A DNA stretch of 63,011 bases from an uncultured Spartobacteria bacterium. GTDB lineage: Bacteria > Verrucomicrobiota > Verrucomicrobiia > Chthoniobacterales > Chthoniobacteraceae. How positions within the stretch are numbered: position 1 is the first letter of the stretch; every line of letters begins with the position of its first letter. The stretch is from assembly GCA_903882875.1 (NCBI GenBank), contig CAIRYQ010000081.1:1-63011 (forward strand). Reading direction: 5' to 3'. The notes beneath the pieces are model-generated. The model was not told the DNA's origin, did not search any database, and worked only from the letters and a program-made list of their open reading frames with translations. A program made the position numbers and the translations under genes. Of the stretch, positions 50,574 to 59,966 are shown piece after piece.

Positions 50574-51827
50574 ATGAACGCCGAATTTATCGCGATGATC
50601 GAGTACCTCGAGAAGGAGAAGGGCATCAAGCGGGATGTCCTGATCGAGGCTGTACAGAGCGCGCTTCTGAGCGCCGCAAAGAAGTCGGTCGAGGCCGGAA
50701 GAAACCTTGAGGTCATCATGGATCCGAAGACGGGCGAGATTCGCGCACGGGCGCAGCTTGTGGTCGTGGAAAAAGTGGACAACAAGCACGACGAAATCGC
50801 GCTGAACAAGGCGAAGATCGCGAAGCCGGATGTGAAGCTCGGCGAGGAAGTCTGGGTGGATGTGACGCCGAAGGATCTCGGGCGCATCGGTGCGCAGACG
50901 GCGCGGCAGGCCATCATGCAGCGCATCCGGCAGGCGGAAAAGCAGATGATTTACGACGAGTTCCGCGACCGCGCGGGCGAGATCGTGTCGGGCATCGTGC
51001 GGCGATTTGAGCGGCAGGATGTGATGATTGACCTCGGGAAATTCGAGGCCGTGATGCCGAACCGCGAGCGCGTGCAGACGGAAGATTACGCAATCGGCGA
51101 CCGCGTGCGCGCGTATGTCGTCGCAGTCGAGAACACGGCGCGCGGCCCGGAGATCGTCCTCTCGCGCAGCCATCCGAATTTCGTCCGGCGTCTTTTTGAA
51201 ACCGAAGTCGCCGAGATCGGTGATCGCACGGTGGAGATCAAGGCCATCGCCCGCGAGGCCGGGCACCGCACGAAGGTCGCGGTGTTCAGCGCGAACGAAA
51301 AGGTGGATCCGGTCGGCGCATGTGTCGGCATGAAGGGCGCGCGCGTGAAGAACATCGTGCGCGAACTCAACAACGAAAAGGTGGACATCATCCGCTGGTC
51401 GCCCGACGTGAAGGAACTCGTGATGGAGGCGCTGAAGCCCGCAAAGCTCAAGAACGTGACTTTGAACGAGGCGAAAAAGACCGTCGAAGTCCGCGTGGAC
51501 AACGACCAGCTCTCGCTCGCCATCGGCAAGCGCGGACAGAATGCGCGCCTCACCGCGCGGCTTTGCGGCTGGGAGATTAACATCGAGGAGGACACCTCCG
51601 TGAAGGACGCGTTCGTCGCGAGCGTCTCCGGCGCGGCCAAGCAACTCATGGACGGGCTCGGCATTTCCGAGGCTGTCGCGCAGAAGCTCGTGGCCGTCGG
51701 CATGAATGCCGTCGAAGTCGTCGCCGATGTCTCGGCGCAGGATATCGTGGACGCAGCCGGGATTGACCTCGCGGCCGCCGAAGGAATTGTCAACAAGGCC
51801 AAGAGCGCCGCCCTGGCTTCACAATAG
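50574..51827 (+). CDS. nusA: Transcription termination/antitermination factor NusA
   Basis: The 417-residue protein has the N-terminal RNA polymerase-binding domain (MNAEFIAMIEYLEKEKGIKR), the S1 domain (GEIVSGIVRRFERQDVMIDL), and two KH domains (AREAGHRTKVAVFSANEKVD, VGACVGMKGARVKNIVREL, QLSLAIGKRGQNARLTARL). The C-terminal part is an acidic repeat. The gene heads the nusA-infB-rbfA-nrnA-truB-ribF operon. The usual upstream rimP gene is missing; the leader has a terminator hairpin instead. Confidence 0.95.
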   Translation: MNAEFIAMIEYLEKEKGIKRDVLIEAVQSALLSAAKKSVEAGRNLEVIMDPKTGEIRARAQLVVVEKVDNKHDEIALNKAKIAKPDVKLGEEVWVDVTPKDLGRIGAQTARQAIMQRIRQAEKQMIYDEFRDRAGEIVSGIVRRFERQDVMIDLGKFEAVMPNRERVQTEDYAIGDRVRAYVVAVENTARGPEIVLSRSHPNFVRRLFETEVAEIGDRTVEIKAIAREAGHRTKVAVFSANEKVDPVGACVGMKGARVKNIVRELNNEKVDIIRWSPDVKELVMEALKPAKLKNVTLNEAKKTVEVRVDNDQLSLAIGKRGQNARLTARLCGWEINIEEDTSVKDAFVASVSGAAKQLMDGLGISEAVAQKLVAVGMNAVEVVADVSAQDIVDAAGIDLAAAEGIVNKAKSAALASQ

Positions 51828-51863
51828 GTGAAGCCATGAATACCAAGGAGCACATTTCGATTC

Positions 51864-54056
51864 ATGCCGACCAAGAGCAAGAGCACAGGAGCCAGCGCGG
51901 GCGACAAGCCCGTGAGGTCACTTCTCAAACCCATCACGGCTAAGAAGGCCGAGCCCGCTGCCGCAGAGGAAAAAAAGCCGGCGAAAAAAGTCGCCGACGA
52001 AAAGGACAAGGCCGGAAAACCAGTCTCAAAGCGCGGCCCCAAGGCGGGCGAGGAGCCGGTCGCTGAGAAGCCAAAGGAGACGCTTTCGCTGATTGACGAC
52101 AAGCCTAAGACGCCGCGCGTGCGCAAGGCGTCCACGCTCACAAATCCCGTCCTGCCGAGCATCTCGCGCATCATGGCCCAGGAGCCTGCGCCGGCACCTG
52201 CGCCCGCCGCCGAAGCCACGGCGCTCGAAGTTTCGCCGACCGGCGAAAAGCTCATCCATCTCAAGCCGCCTTTCACCGTGAAGGATCTCGCGGCGGCGAT
52301 GAATGTGAAGCCGTTCGTGCTGATCAAGAACCTGATGGACATCGGGGTCTTCGCGAACCAGAACCAGAATCTCGAGGCCGACATCGCGGCGAAAATTTGC
52401 GAGCAGAACGGGTTCAAGTTTGAGAAGGAGCGCCGTGAAAAAGGCGCGGGCGTCCACAAGGCCGAGACAAAAGTCGTCGCGCCTCCGGCACCGAAACCCG
52501 AGGAAGTCGCCGAAGAGGAGGCGCCCGACGTGCTCAAGCTCCGCGCGCCCGTGGTCACCTTCATGGGCCATGTGGATCACGGCAAGACGACGCTCATGGA
52601 CACGATCCGCCGCGCACGAGTTGCAGCGGGCGAGGCCGGCGGCATCACGCAGCACATCGGCGCGTACGCCGTGAAGCACAAGACGAAGGACGGCAAGGAG
52701 CATTCCATCACTTTCCTCGACACGCCCGGCCACGCCGCGTTCACCGCGATGCGTTCGCGCGGTGCGACCGTCACTGACATCGTCGTGCTCGTCGTGGACG
52801 CGAGCGACGGCATTATGCCGCAGACGCTCGAAGCCCTCAGCCATGCGCGTGCGGCGAAAGTGAAAATCATCGTGGCCATCACAAAAATCGATCTGCCCGG
52901 CGCGAACATTGACCGCGTGAAGGGACAGCTCCAGGAAAAGGGTCTCCAGCCCGAGGACTGGGGCGGCGACGTGATCGTGTGCCCGGTTTCCGCTGTGAAA
53001 AACCAAGGGATCGATCACCTGCTGGAGATGATTTTGCTCGAAGCGGAAATCCTCGATCTCAAGGCAAACTCAAGGGTGCCCGCACGCGCATCCGTCATTG
53101 AGGCGCAGGTCGAACAGGGCCGCGGCCCGACGGCGACCGTCATCGTGAAAATGGGCACGCTGAAGATCGGCCAGCCGTTCATCTGCGGCGACTACTCGGG
53201 AAAAGTGAAGGGCCTCGTCAGCGAGACCGGCGCGAACATGAAGGAGGCCGGCCCCGCGACTCCCGCGAAAGTGATCGGCTTCTCCGGGATGCCAAATGCC
53301 GGCGACGAACTCATCGTCATGGAGAGCGAGCGCAGCGCGCAGCAGCTCAGCATTGAGCGGCTGGAGTCGAAGCGCCTCGGCAAGCTCACCGCGCCGCGCC
53401 GCGCCACGTTGGAGAATATTTTCGAGACCATCAAGCAGGGCCAGAAGCCCGTGCTCACCCTCATCCTCAAGGGCGATGTGCAGGGATCGCTCGAGGCGAT
53501 CACCACGTCGGTCAGGCAGATCGAGAGCAAGAAGGTGGATCTCAACATTGTCCACTCCGCCGTCGGCCCCGTGTCCGAGAACGACGTGCTCCTCGCCGCG
53601 GCGAGCGGCGCGGTCGTCGTCGGCTTCGGCGTGAAGGTCGAGAACAACGCCGCCGCCGCCGGGAAAAAGGAAGGCGTCCAGATCAAGCTCTTTTCGATCA
53701 TCTACGAGCTGATCGATCAGGTGAAGGAGGCGATGGCCGGCCTGCTCGACCCGGAGAACCGCGAACAGATCATCGGCCACGCGCAAGTGAAGCAGGTCTT
53801 CGAACTTACGAAGGGCATCGTCGCCGGCTGCTATGTCAGCGACGGACGCATCCAGCGCACGGGCCGCGCGCGTGTCATCCGCAACCGCCAGCCGGTTTAC
53901 GACGGCGGCATCGCGACGCTGAAGCGTTTCCAAGATGACGTGAAGGAAGTGCGCAGTGGAGTCGAATGCGGCATCAAGCTCGGCGACTACACCGAGTACG
54001 AAGTCGGCGACATCATCGAGTGCTACCTGCTCGAAAAAGTGCCGCAGTCGCTGTGA
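51864..54056 (+). CDS. infB: Translation initiation factor IF-2
   Basis: The 730-residue GTPase has an Ala/Lys/Pro-rich N-terminus, the IF-2N domain ([20 protein letters not shown]), and the G-domain motifs [35 protein letters not shown] and [10 protein letters not shown]. The C-terminal initiator-tRNA-binding domain includes [15 protein letters not shown]. It brings fMet-tRNA to the 30S subunit. It starts 36 nt after nusA. Confidence 0.97.
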   Translation: MPTKSKSTGASAGDKPVRSLLKPITAKKAEPAAAEEKKPAKKVADEKDKAGKPVSKRGPKAGEEPVAEKPKETLSLIDDKPKTPRVRKASTLTNPVLPSISRIMAQEPAPAPAPAAEATALEVSPTGEKLIHLKPPFTVKDLAAAMNVKPFVLIKNLMDIGVFANQNQNLEADIAAKICEQNGFKFEKERREKGAGVHKAETKVVAPPAPKPEEVAEEEAPDVLKLRAPVVTFMGHVDHGKTTLMDTIRRARVAAGEAGGITQHIGAYAVKHKTKDGKEHSITFLDTPGHAAFTAMRSRGATVTDIVVLVVDASDGIMPQTLEALSHARAAKVKIIVAITKIDLPGANIDRVKGQLQEKGLQPEDWGGDVIVCPVSAVKNQGIDHLLEMILLEAEILDLKANSRVPARASVIEAQVEQGRGPTATVIVKMGTLKIGQPFICGDYSGKVKGLVSETGANMKEAGPATPAKVIGFSGMPNAGDELIVMESERSAQQLSIERLESKRLGKLTAPRRATLENIFETIKQGQKPVLTLILKGDVQGSLEAITTSVRQIESKKVDLNIVHSAVGPVSENDVLLAAASGAVVVGFGVKVENNAAAAGKKEGVQIKLFSIIYELIDQVKEAMAGLLDPENREQIIGHAQVKQVFELTKGIVAGCYVSDGRIQRTGRARVIRNRQPVYDGGIATLKRFQDDVKEVRSGVECGIKLGDYTEYEVGDIIECYLLEKVPQSL

Positions 54057-54061
54057 CCGGA

Positions 54062-54145
54062 CGGCTGAGAGTTGATGGCTGAGAGTTGAGAGGCGCGAAG
54101 CCCGATGCTCTCCGACTCTCAAGCCTCAACCTTCAACTCCCAATC
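54062..54145. repeat. Inverted repeat between infB and rbfA
   Basis: The word ggctgagagttgatggctgagagttgagag is faced by ctctcaagcctcaaccttcaactccc about 45 bp on, forming an imperfect stem. It belongs to the same class of dispersed, snap-back repeats seen elsewhere in the window. It touches the likely rbfA start and offers an ATG at 54105 that is probably not used. Confidence 0.65.
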
Positions 54146-54149
54146 ATCC

Positions 54150-54527
54150 GTGAAAAACCGTCTCGACCGAGTCAACGAATCCATCAAGCGCGAGCTTGGC
54201 GCGCTCGTCCGCCGCGAGATCACTTTCCAGGCGAAGCTCGTCACCGTGAAGGAGGTGGACATCACGCCCGATCTCAAGAGCGCGCATGTGTACATCGGCA
54301 TCATCGGCACGCCCGAGGAGCAGCGCGCGGCGATGGCGCAGCTCCACGAGGCACGGATGAAACTGCAGCACGAACTCAGCCGCCGCATCATTTTGAAATT
54401 TACACCGCACCTGTATTTCAAACTCGATGCGACCGGCGAGCGCGGCGACCGCATCCTGCAAATCCTCGACGAACTCCACCTCCCGCCCGAGCCGCCGGCG
54501 CCGCCTTCCACGGAAAATGCCCGCTGA
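54150..54527 (+). CDS. rbfA: 30S ribosome-binding factor A
   Basis: The 125-residue protein has RVNESIKRELGALVRREITF at the start, VTVKEVDITPDLKSAHVYIG and LKFTPHLYFKLDATGERGDR near the end. RbfA helps mature the 30S subunit. The GTG at 54150 (VKNRLDRVNES) is preferred to the ATG at 54105, because the codons between are part of a dispersed repeat. Its end overlaps the start of nrnA by 11 nt. Confidence 0.9.
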   Translation: MKNRLDRVNESIKRELGALVRREITFQAKLVTVKEVDITPDLKSAHVYIGIIGTPEEQRAAMAQLHEARMKLQHELSRRIILKFTPHLYFKLDATGERGDRILQILDELHLPPEPPAPPSTENAR

Positions 54528-55497
54528 TTCGACACTCGCCGAAATTGCGGACGTCATTCGCGCGAAGCAGCGATTCGTCGTCATCTCGCACATCCGTCCC
54601 GACGGCGACGCGCTCGGATGCACGATCGCGATGGGCCTCTGCCTGCGCGCGCTCGGCAAGGACGTGCAAATGTGGAACGACGACGGCTGCGTCGAACGGT
54701 TCCATTTTTTGCCGGGTTCAAATTTCGTCACACAGCCGCCCGCCGAGCCGCAGGAATTTGACGTGGCCATCATGCTCGACACCGCCGTGAAGGAACGCGG
54801 CGGACGCTGTGTGAAGGCCGTAAAGCACGCGGACATGTGGATCAATCTCGACCACCACGTCTCGAATCCGCGTTACGGCGATCTGAATTTCATAGACACG
54901 ACTTCGCCGGCCACGGGCCAGATCTTGTTCGAGCTTTTCCGCGCCGGGAACCTGCCGCTCACGTACGAGATGGCCGACAATCTCTTCGTCGCCATCAGCA
55001 CCGACACCGGGAGCTTCCAATACTCGAACACGACAGCGCGCACGTACGAGATCGGCGCGGAACTGGTGCGACTCGGCGTGAACGTCGGCGAGATTTCGCA
55101 GCGCACGTACGAAAGCCACCCGCGCCGGCGGATCGAGCTGCTCAAGGCGATGCTGAACGTGCTGCGCTTCACCAGTGGGGATCGCGTCGCGAGCTTCGCG
55201 TTGCCGCTCTCCACCGTGCGCGAACTCGGCACGAAGCCCGACGACACCGAGGGGCTGATCGATCACATCCGCGCGATCGAAGGCGTCATCGTCGCCGCAT
55301 TTTTCGAGGAACTCGAAGGCGGACTTGTGCGCGCCTCACTGCGCTCGAAGCCCGGCGGCGTGGATGTCTGCGAAGTCGCCGCGCAATTCGGCGGCGGCGG
55401 CCACACGCTCGCCGCGGGCCTCCGCATGCGCGGCACCCTTGCAGAAGTGCAGGAAAAAATCCTCCAAGCTATCCATGACAAACTCCCGCGACATTGA
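54517..55497 (+). CDS. nrnA: DHH-family oligoribonuclease/pAp phosphatase NrnA
   Basis: The 326-residue protein has the DHH phosphoesterase motifs SHIRPDGDALGCTIAM, IMLDTA, INLDHHVSNPRYGDLNFIDT and STDTGSFQYSNTT. The DHHA1 domain has FGGGGHTLAAGLRMRGTL. NrnA degrades nanoRNAs and 3'-phosphoadenosine 5'-phosphate. It overlaps rbfA and truB at its two ends, implying coupling. Confidence 0.92.
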   Translation: MPADSTLAEIADVIRAKQRFVVISHIRPDGDALGCTIAMGLCLRALGKDVQMWNDDGCVERFHFLPGSNFVTQPPAEPQEFDVAIMLDTAVKERGGRCVKAVKHADMWINLDHHVSNPRYGDLNFIDTTSPATGQILFELFRAGNLPLTYEMADNLFVAISTDTGSFQYSNTTARTYEIGAELVRLGVNVGEISQRTYESHPRRRIELLKAMLNVLRFTSGDRVASFALPLSTVRELGTKPDDTEGLIDHIRAIEGVIVAAFFEELEGGLVRASLRSKPGGVDVCEVAAQFGGGGHTLAAGLRMRGTLAEVQEKILQAIHDKLPRH

Positions 55498-56197
55498 CGG
55501 CGTCCTGCTGGTGGACAAAGCCGGCGGCATGACCTCGCACGACATCGTCGCCATCGCGCGGCGCACGCTGAACACGAAAAAGATCGGCCATTGCGGCACG
55601 CTCGATCCGCTCGCGACTGGCCTGCTCATCCTCACGCTCGGACGCGGCACGAAGATTCAGGATCTGCTCATGGCCGAGGACAAGGAATACGTCGGCACGC
55701 TCAAGCTCGGCGAGAACACGGACAGCCAGGACGCCGACGGACAAATCACCGAGACGAAGCCAGTGCCGGAATTATCGCGCGAGCAGATCGAGGCCGCGTT
55801 CGCAAAGTTCAAAGGCGACTTTTACCAGATGCCGCCCATGGTTTCCGCGATCAAAAAGGACGGCGTGCCGCTCTACAAACTCGCGCGCCAGGGCAAGACC
55901 GTCGAGCGAGAGCCGCGCTTCGTCCACGTCTATGCGCAGGAGCTTCTCGGCGTCCGTGTGCCGGAGATTGATTTTCGCGTCGTGTGCAGCAAGGGCTTCT
56001 ACGTTCGCACCTACGCGTTCGACATCGGCGCGGAACTCGGATGCGGCGCGCACCTCAAGGCGCTCCGCCGCACGAAAAGCGGAAAGTTTTCCGTCGAAAA
56101 TTCCGTGACTGCCGATGTGCTGAAGAACGGCCCACTCGAAACTGTGCTCGCAAAGGTGATGACGCTGCCGCAGGTCTCGATCCTGCGCGGCGCTTAG
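55475..56197 (+). CDS. truB: tRNA pseudouridine-55 synthase TruB
   Basis: The 240-residue pseudouridine synthase has GVLLVDKAGGMTSHDIV, the catalytic Asp in KKIGHCGTLDPLATGLL, QMPPMVSAIKKDGVPLYKLA and CSKGFYVRTYAFDIGAELGC. It modifies U55 in the T-loop of tRNAs. The ATG at 55475 overlaps nrnA by 23 nt. The protein is slightly short of E. coli TruB and lacks the extra C-terminal domain. Confidence 0.93.
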   Translation: MTNSRDIDGVLLVDKAGGMTSHDIVAIARRTLNTKKIGHCGTLDPLATGLLILTLGRGTKIQDLLMAEDKEYVGTLKLGENTDSQDADGQITETKPVPELSREQIEAAFAKFKGDFYQMPPMVSAIKKDGVPLYKLARQGKTVEREPRFVHVYAQELLGVRVPEIDFRVVCSKGFYVRTYAFDIGAELGCGAHLKALRRTKSGKFSVENSVTADVLKNGPLETVLAKVMTLPQVSILRGA

Positions 56198-56215
56198 CGT
56201 GCAATCCCGCACAGC

Positions 56216-57217
56216 GTGAGCGTGAAAATCCTCCGATCGATCTCCGAACTCGCGGACATCGCCGGGCCGATCGTGATCGCCGCGGGTGTGTTCGACGGCT
56301 TCCATCTCGGCCACCGTGCGGTGATCGAGCGCGCGATCGGCGACGCACGCGCAGTCGGCGGGACGCCCGTGGTGCTCACATTCGATCCGCATCCCGCCGC
56401 CGTCTTGCGTCCGCAAAGTGCACCTGCGCTGCTCACTTCGACTCGGCACAAGCTGCGGCTCATCGCCGATGCGGGAATCGCGCACGCGCTCGTGCTGGAT
56501 TTCACGACCGAGTTTGCCGCGCAGCCGCCGGAGATTTTCATCCAGGCTCTCGCCGACGCGTGCCGCCCTCTGCGCGAAATCTGTGTGGGCGAGGACTGGG
56601 CATTCGGAAAAGATCGCGCGGGAAATCTTTCGCTCCTCACCGCGCTTGGAAAAAAACTTGGTTTCACCGCCGTCGCTCTCGCACCCGTGAGCGTGGATGG
56701 AAAAGCCGTGAGCAGCACCGCCATCCGTGCCGCAGTCGAGAATGGCGCGCTCGCCGATGCGGCACGCTTGCTGGGCCGCGAATTTGGCGTGCTTGGCACA
56801 GTCATCGAGGGCCGCAGGCTCGGGCGGACGCTTGGTTTTCCCACGGCAAACGTGCGTCCCGAAAGCGAGCAGCTTCCTCCGAATGGTGTGTATGCTGTGA
56901 AGGCTGTGAAGGCTGTCGTAGCCGCCGAGGGAACGGTGCGGGCCGATCCTGCGAGGAACGAAAAGAGCAGCCCGCCTCGCTCCGTCGTCGGCTACTGCGG
57001 GATCGCGAATGTCGGCGTGCGCCCGACTGTTTCGGGCGAGGTCGCGCAGCGTCTCGTCGAGGTGCATCTGTTCGATTTCTCCGGTGATCTTTACGGCTGC
57101 GACATCGAGGTGTTCTTCGGGCGGTTCGTGCGTCCGGAGCAGAAGTTTCCGGGGCTCGATGCGCTGCGTGCACAGATCGCGAACGACGTGGCGGACGTGC
57201 GTGGAATGTTTGCGTAG
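56216..57217 (+). CDS. ribF: Bifunctional riboflavin kinase/FAD synthetase
   Basis: The 333-residue enzyme has an N-terminal FAD synthetase (GVFDGFHLGHRAVIERAI, VVLTFDPHPAAVL, SSTAIRAAVENG). The C-terminal flavokinase domain has GRTLGFPTANVRP, ANVGVRPTV, DFSGDLYGCDIEVFF and RPEQKFPGLDALRAQI. It converts riboflavin to FMN and FAD. An in-frame insertion of about 26 residues (56918-56995) splits the flavokinase region between NGVYAV and CGIANVGVRPTV. The start is GTG at 56216, with a second GTG at 56222 as an alternative. Confidence 0.93.
   Translation: MSVKILRSISELADIAGPIVIAAGVFDGFHLGHRAVIERAIGDARAVGGTPVVLTFDPHPAAVLRPQSAPALLTSTRHKLRLIADAGIAHALVLDFTTEFAAQPPEIFIQALADACRPLREICVGEDWAFGKDRAGNLSLLTALGKKLGFTAVALAPVSVDGKAVSSTAIRAAVENGALADAARLLGREFGVLGTVIEGRRLGRTLGFPTANVRPESEQLPPNGVYAVKAVKAVVAAEGTVRADPARNEKSSPPRSVVGYCGIANVGVRPTVSGEVAQRLVEVHLFDFSGDLYGCDIEVFFGRFVRPEQKFPGLDALRAQIANDVADVRGMFA
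56918..56995. repeat. 78-bp palindrome-ended insertion within ribF
   Basis: The left end GTAGCCGCCGAGGGA faces the right end TCCGTCGTCGGCTAC as imperfect inverted repeats (12 of 15 pairs). The sequence between encodes about 26 extra residues in the flavokinase domain, in frame. The same end word forms the tsaD/ispA hairpin and occurs near 10337-10352. Confidence 0.8.
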
Positions 57218-57305
57218 CGCGGAAGAATGCCGCTGCGAGCAGGCGTGTTGGACGCGCCAGAAAAGAAGCGTTGGACACTGGCATCGCGCCCGAACTACAT
57301 GCGGC

Positions 57306-59960
57306 ATGAGCATCCGAAAGTTCCTCCGTCCCGTCGTCGCGATCATCTGCTGCGTGCAGGCTGCCTGCTTTGCCGCGGAGTCCGATGCGGTGTGCCGCTA
57401 CGACCGGCAGCTTTTGCCGACGCCGCTCACCGACAAACCGGGCCGCAAGTACGCGCGCGATCGCTTCGTGGACATCCTGCACCTGAAGCTCGATGTGACT
57501 CCCGATTTCGCAAAACGCACGGTGAGCGGGACGGCGACGCTGAGCTTCAAGCCGATCGCAAAACCGCTCGCAAAGCTCGAACTCGATTCGGTCGGGCTGA
57601 CGATTGATGCGATCATCTCGAACGGGACGACCGTCGCGGAACATGTACTGACGAATGAAAAGCTGATCCTCATTTTCAAGGAACCGATCGCGGCGGACGC
57701 GGAGGCGAGCGTGAGCATCACGTATCACGCGCAGCCGACGGTCGGGCTGTATTTCCGAACGCCCGAGACGGGCTGCAAGCCGGGCGACACGCAGGTGTGG
57801 AGCCAGGGCGAGGCGGAGCAGCATCACTTCTGGTTTCCGAGTTACGACTATCCGAATATGCGTTTCACGAGCGAGGTGATCTGCCATGTGCCGGACGGCA
57901 TGGAGGTGGTGTCGAACGGCTCGCTCATCGGAAATCAGAAGGACGCGCGTGGGCTGAACGCGTGGCACTGGAGGCAGGACAAGCCGCATGTAAATTACCT
58001 CGTCGCGCTCGCCGCGGGATACTTCCACAAGATCGAGGGAAAGGCCGGCGCGCTGCCGCTCGCGGTGCTCGTTCCGCCGTCGGAAAAGGAGCAGGCTGAA
58101 AATGCGTTTCGCGACACGGCGAAGATCATCGAGTTCTATCAGCGCGAGATCGGCGTGCCTTTTGCGTGGGACAAATACTACCAGGTGTACTGCCTCGATT
58201 TCACCGCGGGCGGGATGGAGAACACGAGCTGCACCTTCCAGGCGGCGCGGCTGCTTTTCCAAAATGACACCGAGCAGCTCCGCTCACTGCACTGGCTCGA
58301 CGCGCACGAGACGGCGCACCAGTGGTTCGGCGATCTGGTGACGTGCCGTGACTGGTCGCACCTGTGGCTGAATGAGGGCTTCGCGACGTACTACACCGCG
58401 CTCTACGAGGAAGAACGCGACGGGCGCGATGCGATGCTCTTCGAGATGTGGAAGAACGCTCAAGGCGTCTTCGCGGCGACGGACACGAAGCCGATCGTGT
58501 GGCGCGACTACCGCGATCCGATGGAGCAGTTCGGCTATCGCGTGTATCCGAAAGGCGCCTGGGTGCTGCACATGATCCGCAGCCGGCTCGGGCCGGAATT
58601 GTATCGCAAGAGTATCCACGCTTACGTCGAGCGGCACCGGAATGGAATCGTGACGACGGATGATTTGCAGTCGGTGCTGGAGGAGCAGTCGGGGCTGTCG
58701 TTTGATCAGTTCTTTGATCAATGGTTGTATCACGGCGGTGTGCCGGAGCTGAAGGTGGACTACGCGTGGGACGCGGCGACGAAGCAGGCGCGGCTGAATG
58801 TGAAGCAGGTGCAACCGTTGAGTCCCGAGGTGATGCTGTTCCGGTTTGATCTTCCGGTGCGGTTCTTCGTGAACGGGCAGGACAAACCGCTCGATTTCAA
58901 AGTCAGCGCGGGCAAGTCCGAGGAGGATTTCTATTTTCCGCTGCCCGCCGCGCCGGAGCTGGTGCGCGTGGATCCGGACTACACGCTGCTCGCGAAGATC
59001 GAATTCCAACCGACGCCGGAGATGCTCAAGCGCCAGCTCGCGGGCGACGTCATCGGACGGATCCTCGCCGTGCAACTGCTCGGCAACAAGAAGGACGCCG
59101 CGAGCGCGGAGCAGCTCAGGCAGGTGCTGAACGCCGACGCATTCCACGGCGTGCGCAGCGAGGCCGCGAAGGCGCTGAAGAAAATGAACACCAACGAGAC
59201 GCGCGCGGCGCTCGCGCAGAGCTTGAACCAGCCCGACGCGCGCGTGCGTCGCGAAGTCGTCGAGGCGCTCTCGGCGTTTCATCACCCGGAGGCGTGGCAG
59301 GCGCTGTGGCAGCAGTCGCAGCGGGAAAAAAATCCGGGAGTGCTTTCGGCGATCCTCCGCACATGGGGCGCTCGGGCTGGGGAAAAGGACGTGTCTGATG
59401 CGCTGCGCAAATTTCTCGCGACGGCGAGCTATCACAATGAGATCGCCGCCGCCGCCATCGCTGCTTTGCGCGCGCAGGACGACGGCAGCGCGGTGCCGGA
59501 GATTCTGCGCGAGTTTGGCCGGATCGCTTCGGAATTCGATGCGCGGGAGAAGGAGCAGGCATTCGATGCGCTCGCATTTCTTGCGCGCGATGCGAGGCAT
59601 CCGAACCGCGATGAGATCCTCGCGCTTCTCGCGCAGCAGCTCGGCCACGACGACGAAAAGATCCGCGCCGCCGCGGCGAAATCACTCGGCACGCTGCGCA
59701 ATCCGAAGGCGCTCGCGCTGCTGCAACCGCTGGTGGCCGTCGTGAAGCCTTACAACGATCCCGTGCGTGCCGCTGCGGAGAAATCCATCCAGGCGCTCGA
59801 AGCCGAGCAGGCGAAGCCGCAGGAATTCAAGGACGTGTGGACGAAGATGCAGGAGCTGCAGAAAAAGACGGAGGAACTGGAGAAGCAGCTTGAGAAGCTC
59901 GGGAAAAAATCCGCGCCGGAGAAACCGGCTGCCGAACCGCCCAAGCCTGACGGGAAATGA
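57306..59960 (+). CDS. M1-family aminopeptidase with HEAT-like C-terminus
   Basis: The 884-residue protein has a signal peptide (FLRPVVAIICCVQAACFA). The gluzincin core has TAGGMENTSCTF (GAMEN-like), the zinc motif HETAHQWFGDLV with the downstream Glu in WLNEGFATYYTALYEEE, and WDKYYQVYCLDF. From about 600 to 840 it is a series of helical HEAT-like repeats (SEAAKALKKMNTNETRAALA, REVVEALSAFHHPEAWQALW, AAAAKSLGTLRNPKALALLQ). A coiled-coil tail (ELQKKTEELEKQLEKLGKK) ends it. It is probably an exported, metal-dependent aminopeptidase, 88 nt after ribF. Confidence 0.88.
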   Translation: MSIRKFLRPVVAIICCVQAACFAAESDAVCRYDRQLLPTPLTDKPGRKYARDRFVDILHLKLDVTPDFAKRTVSGTATLSFKPIAKPLAKLELDSVGLTIDAIISNGTTVAEHVLTNEKLILIFKEPIAADAEASVSITYHAQPTVGLYFRTPETGCKPGDTQVWSQGEAEQHHFWFPSYDYPNMRFTSEVICHVPDGMEVVSNGSLIGNQKDARGLNAWHWRQDKPHVNYLVALAAGYFHKIEGKAGALPLAVLVPPSEKEQAENAFRDTAKIIEFYQREIGVPFAWDKYYQVYCLDFTAGGMENTSCTFQAARLLFQNDTEQLRSLHWLDAHETAHQWFGDLVTCRDWSHLWLNEGFATYYTALYEEERDGRDAMLFEMWKNAQGVFAATDTKPIVWRDYRDPMEQFGYRVYPKGAWVLHMIRSRLGPELYRKSIHAYVERHRNGIVTTDDLQSVLEEQSGLSFDQFFDQWLYHGGVPELKVDYAWDAATKQARLNVKQVQPLSPEVMLFRFDLPVRFFVNGQDKPLDFKVSAGKSEEDFYFPLPAAPELVRVDPDYTLLAKIEFQPTPEMLKRQLAGDVIGRILAVQLLGNKKDAASAEQLRQVLNADAFHGVRSEAAKALKKMNTNETRAALAQSLNQPDARVRREVVEALSAFHHPEAWQALWQQSQREKNPGVLSAILRTWGARAGEKDVSDALRKFLATASYHNEIAAAAIAALRAQDDGSAVPEILREFGRIASEFDAREKEQAFDALAFLARDARHPNRDEILALLAQQLGHDDEKIRAAAAKSLGTLRNPKALALLQPLVAVVKPYNDPVRAAAEKSIQALEAEQAKPQEFKDVWTKMQELQKKTEELEKQLEKLGKKSAPEKPAAEPPKPDGK

Positions 59961-59966
59961 GTTCGC

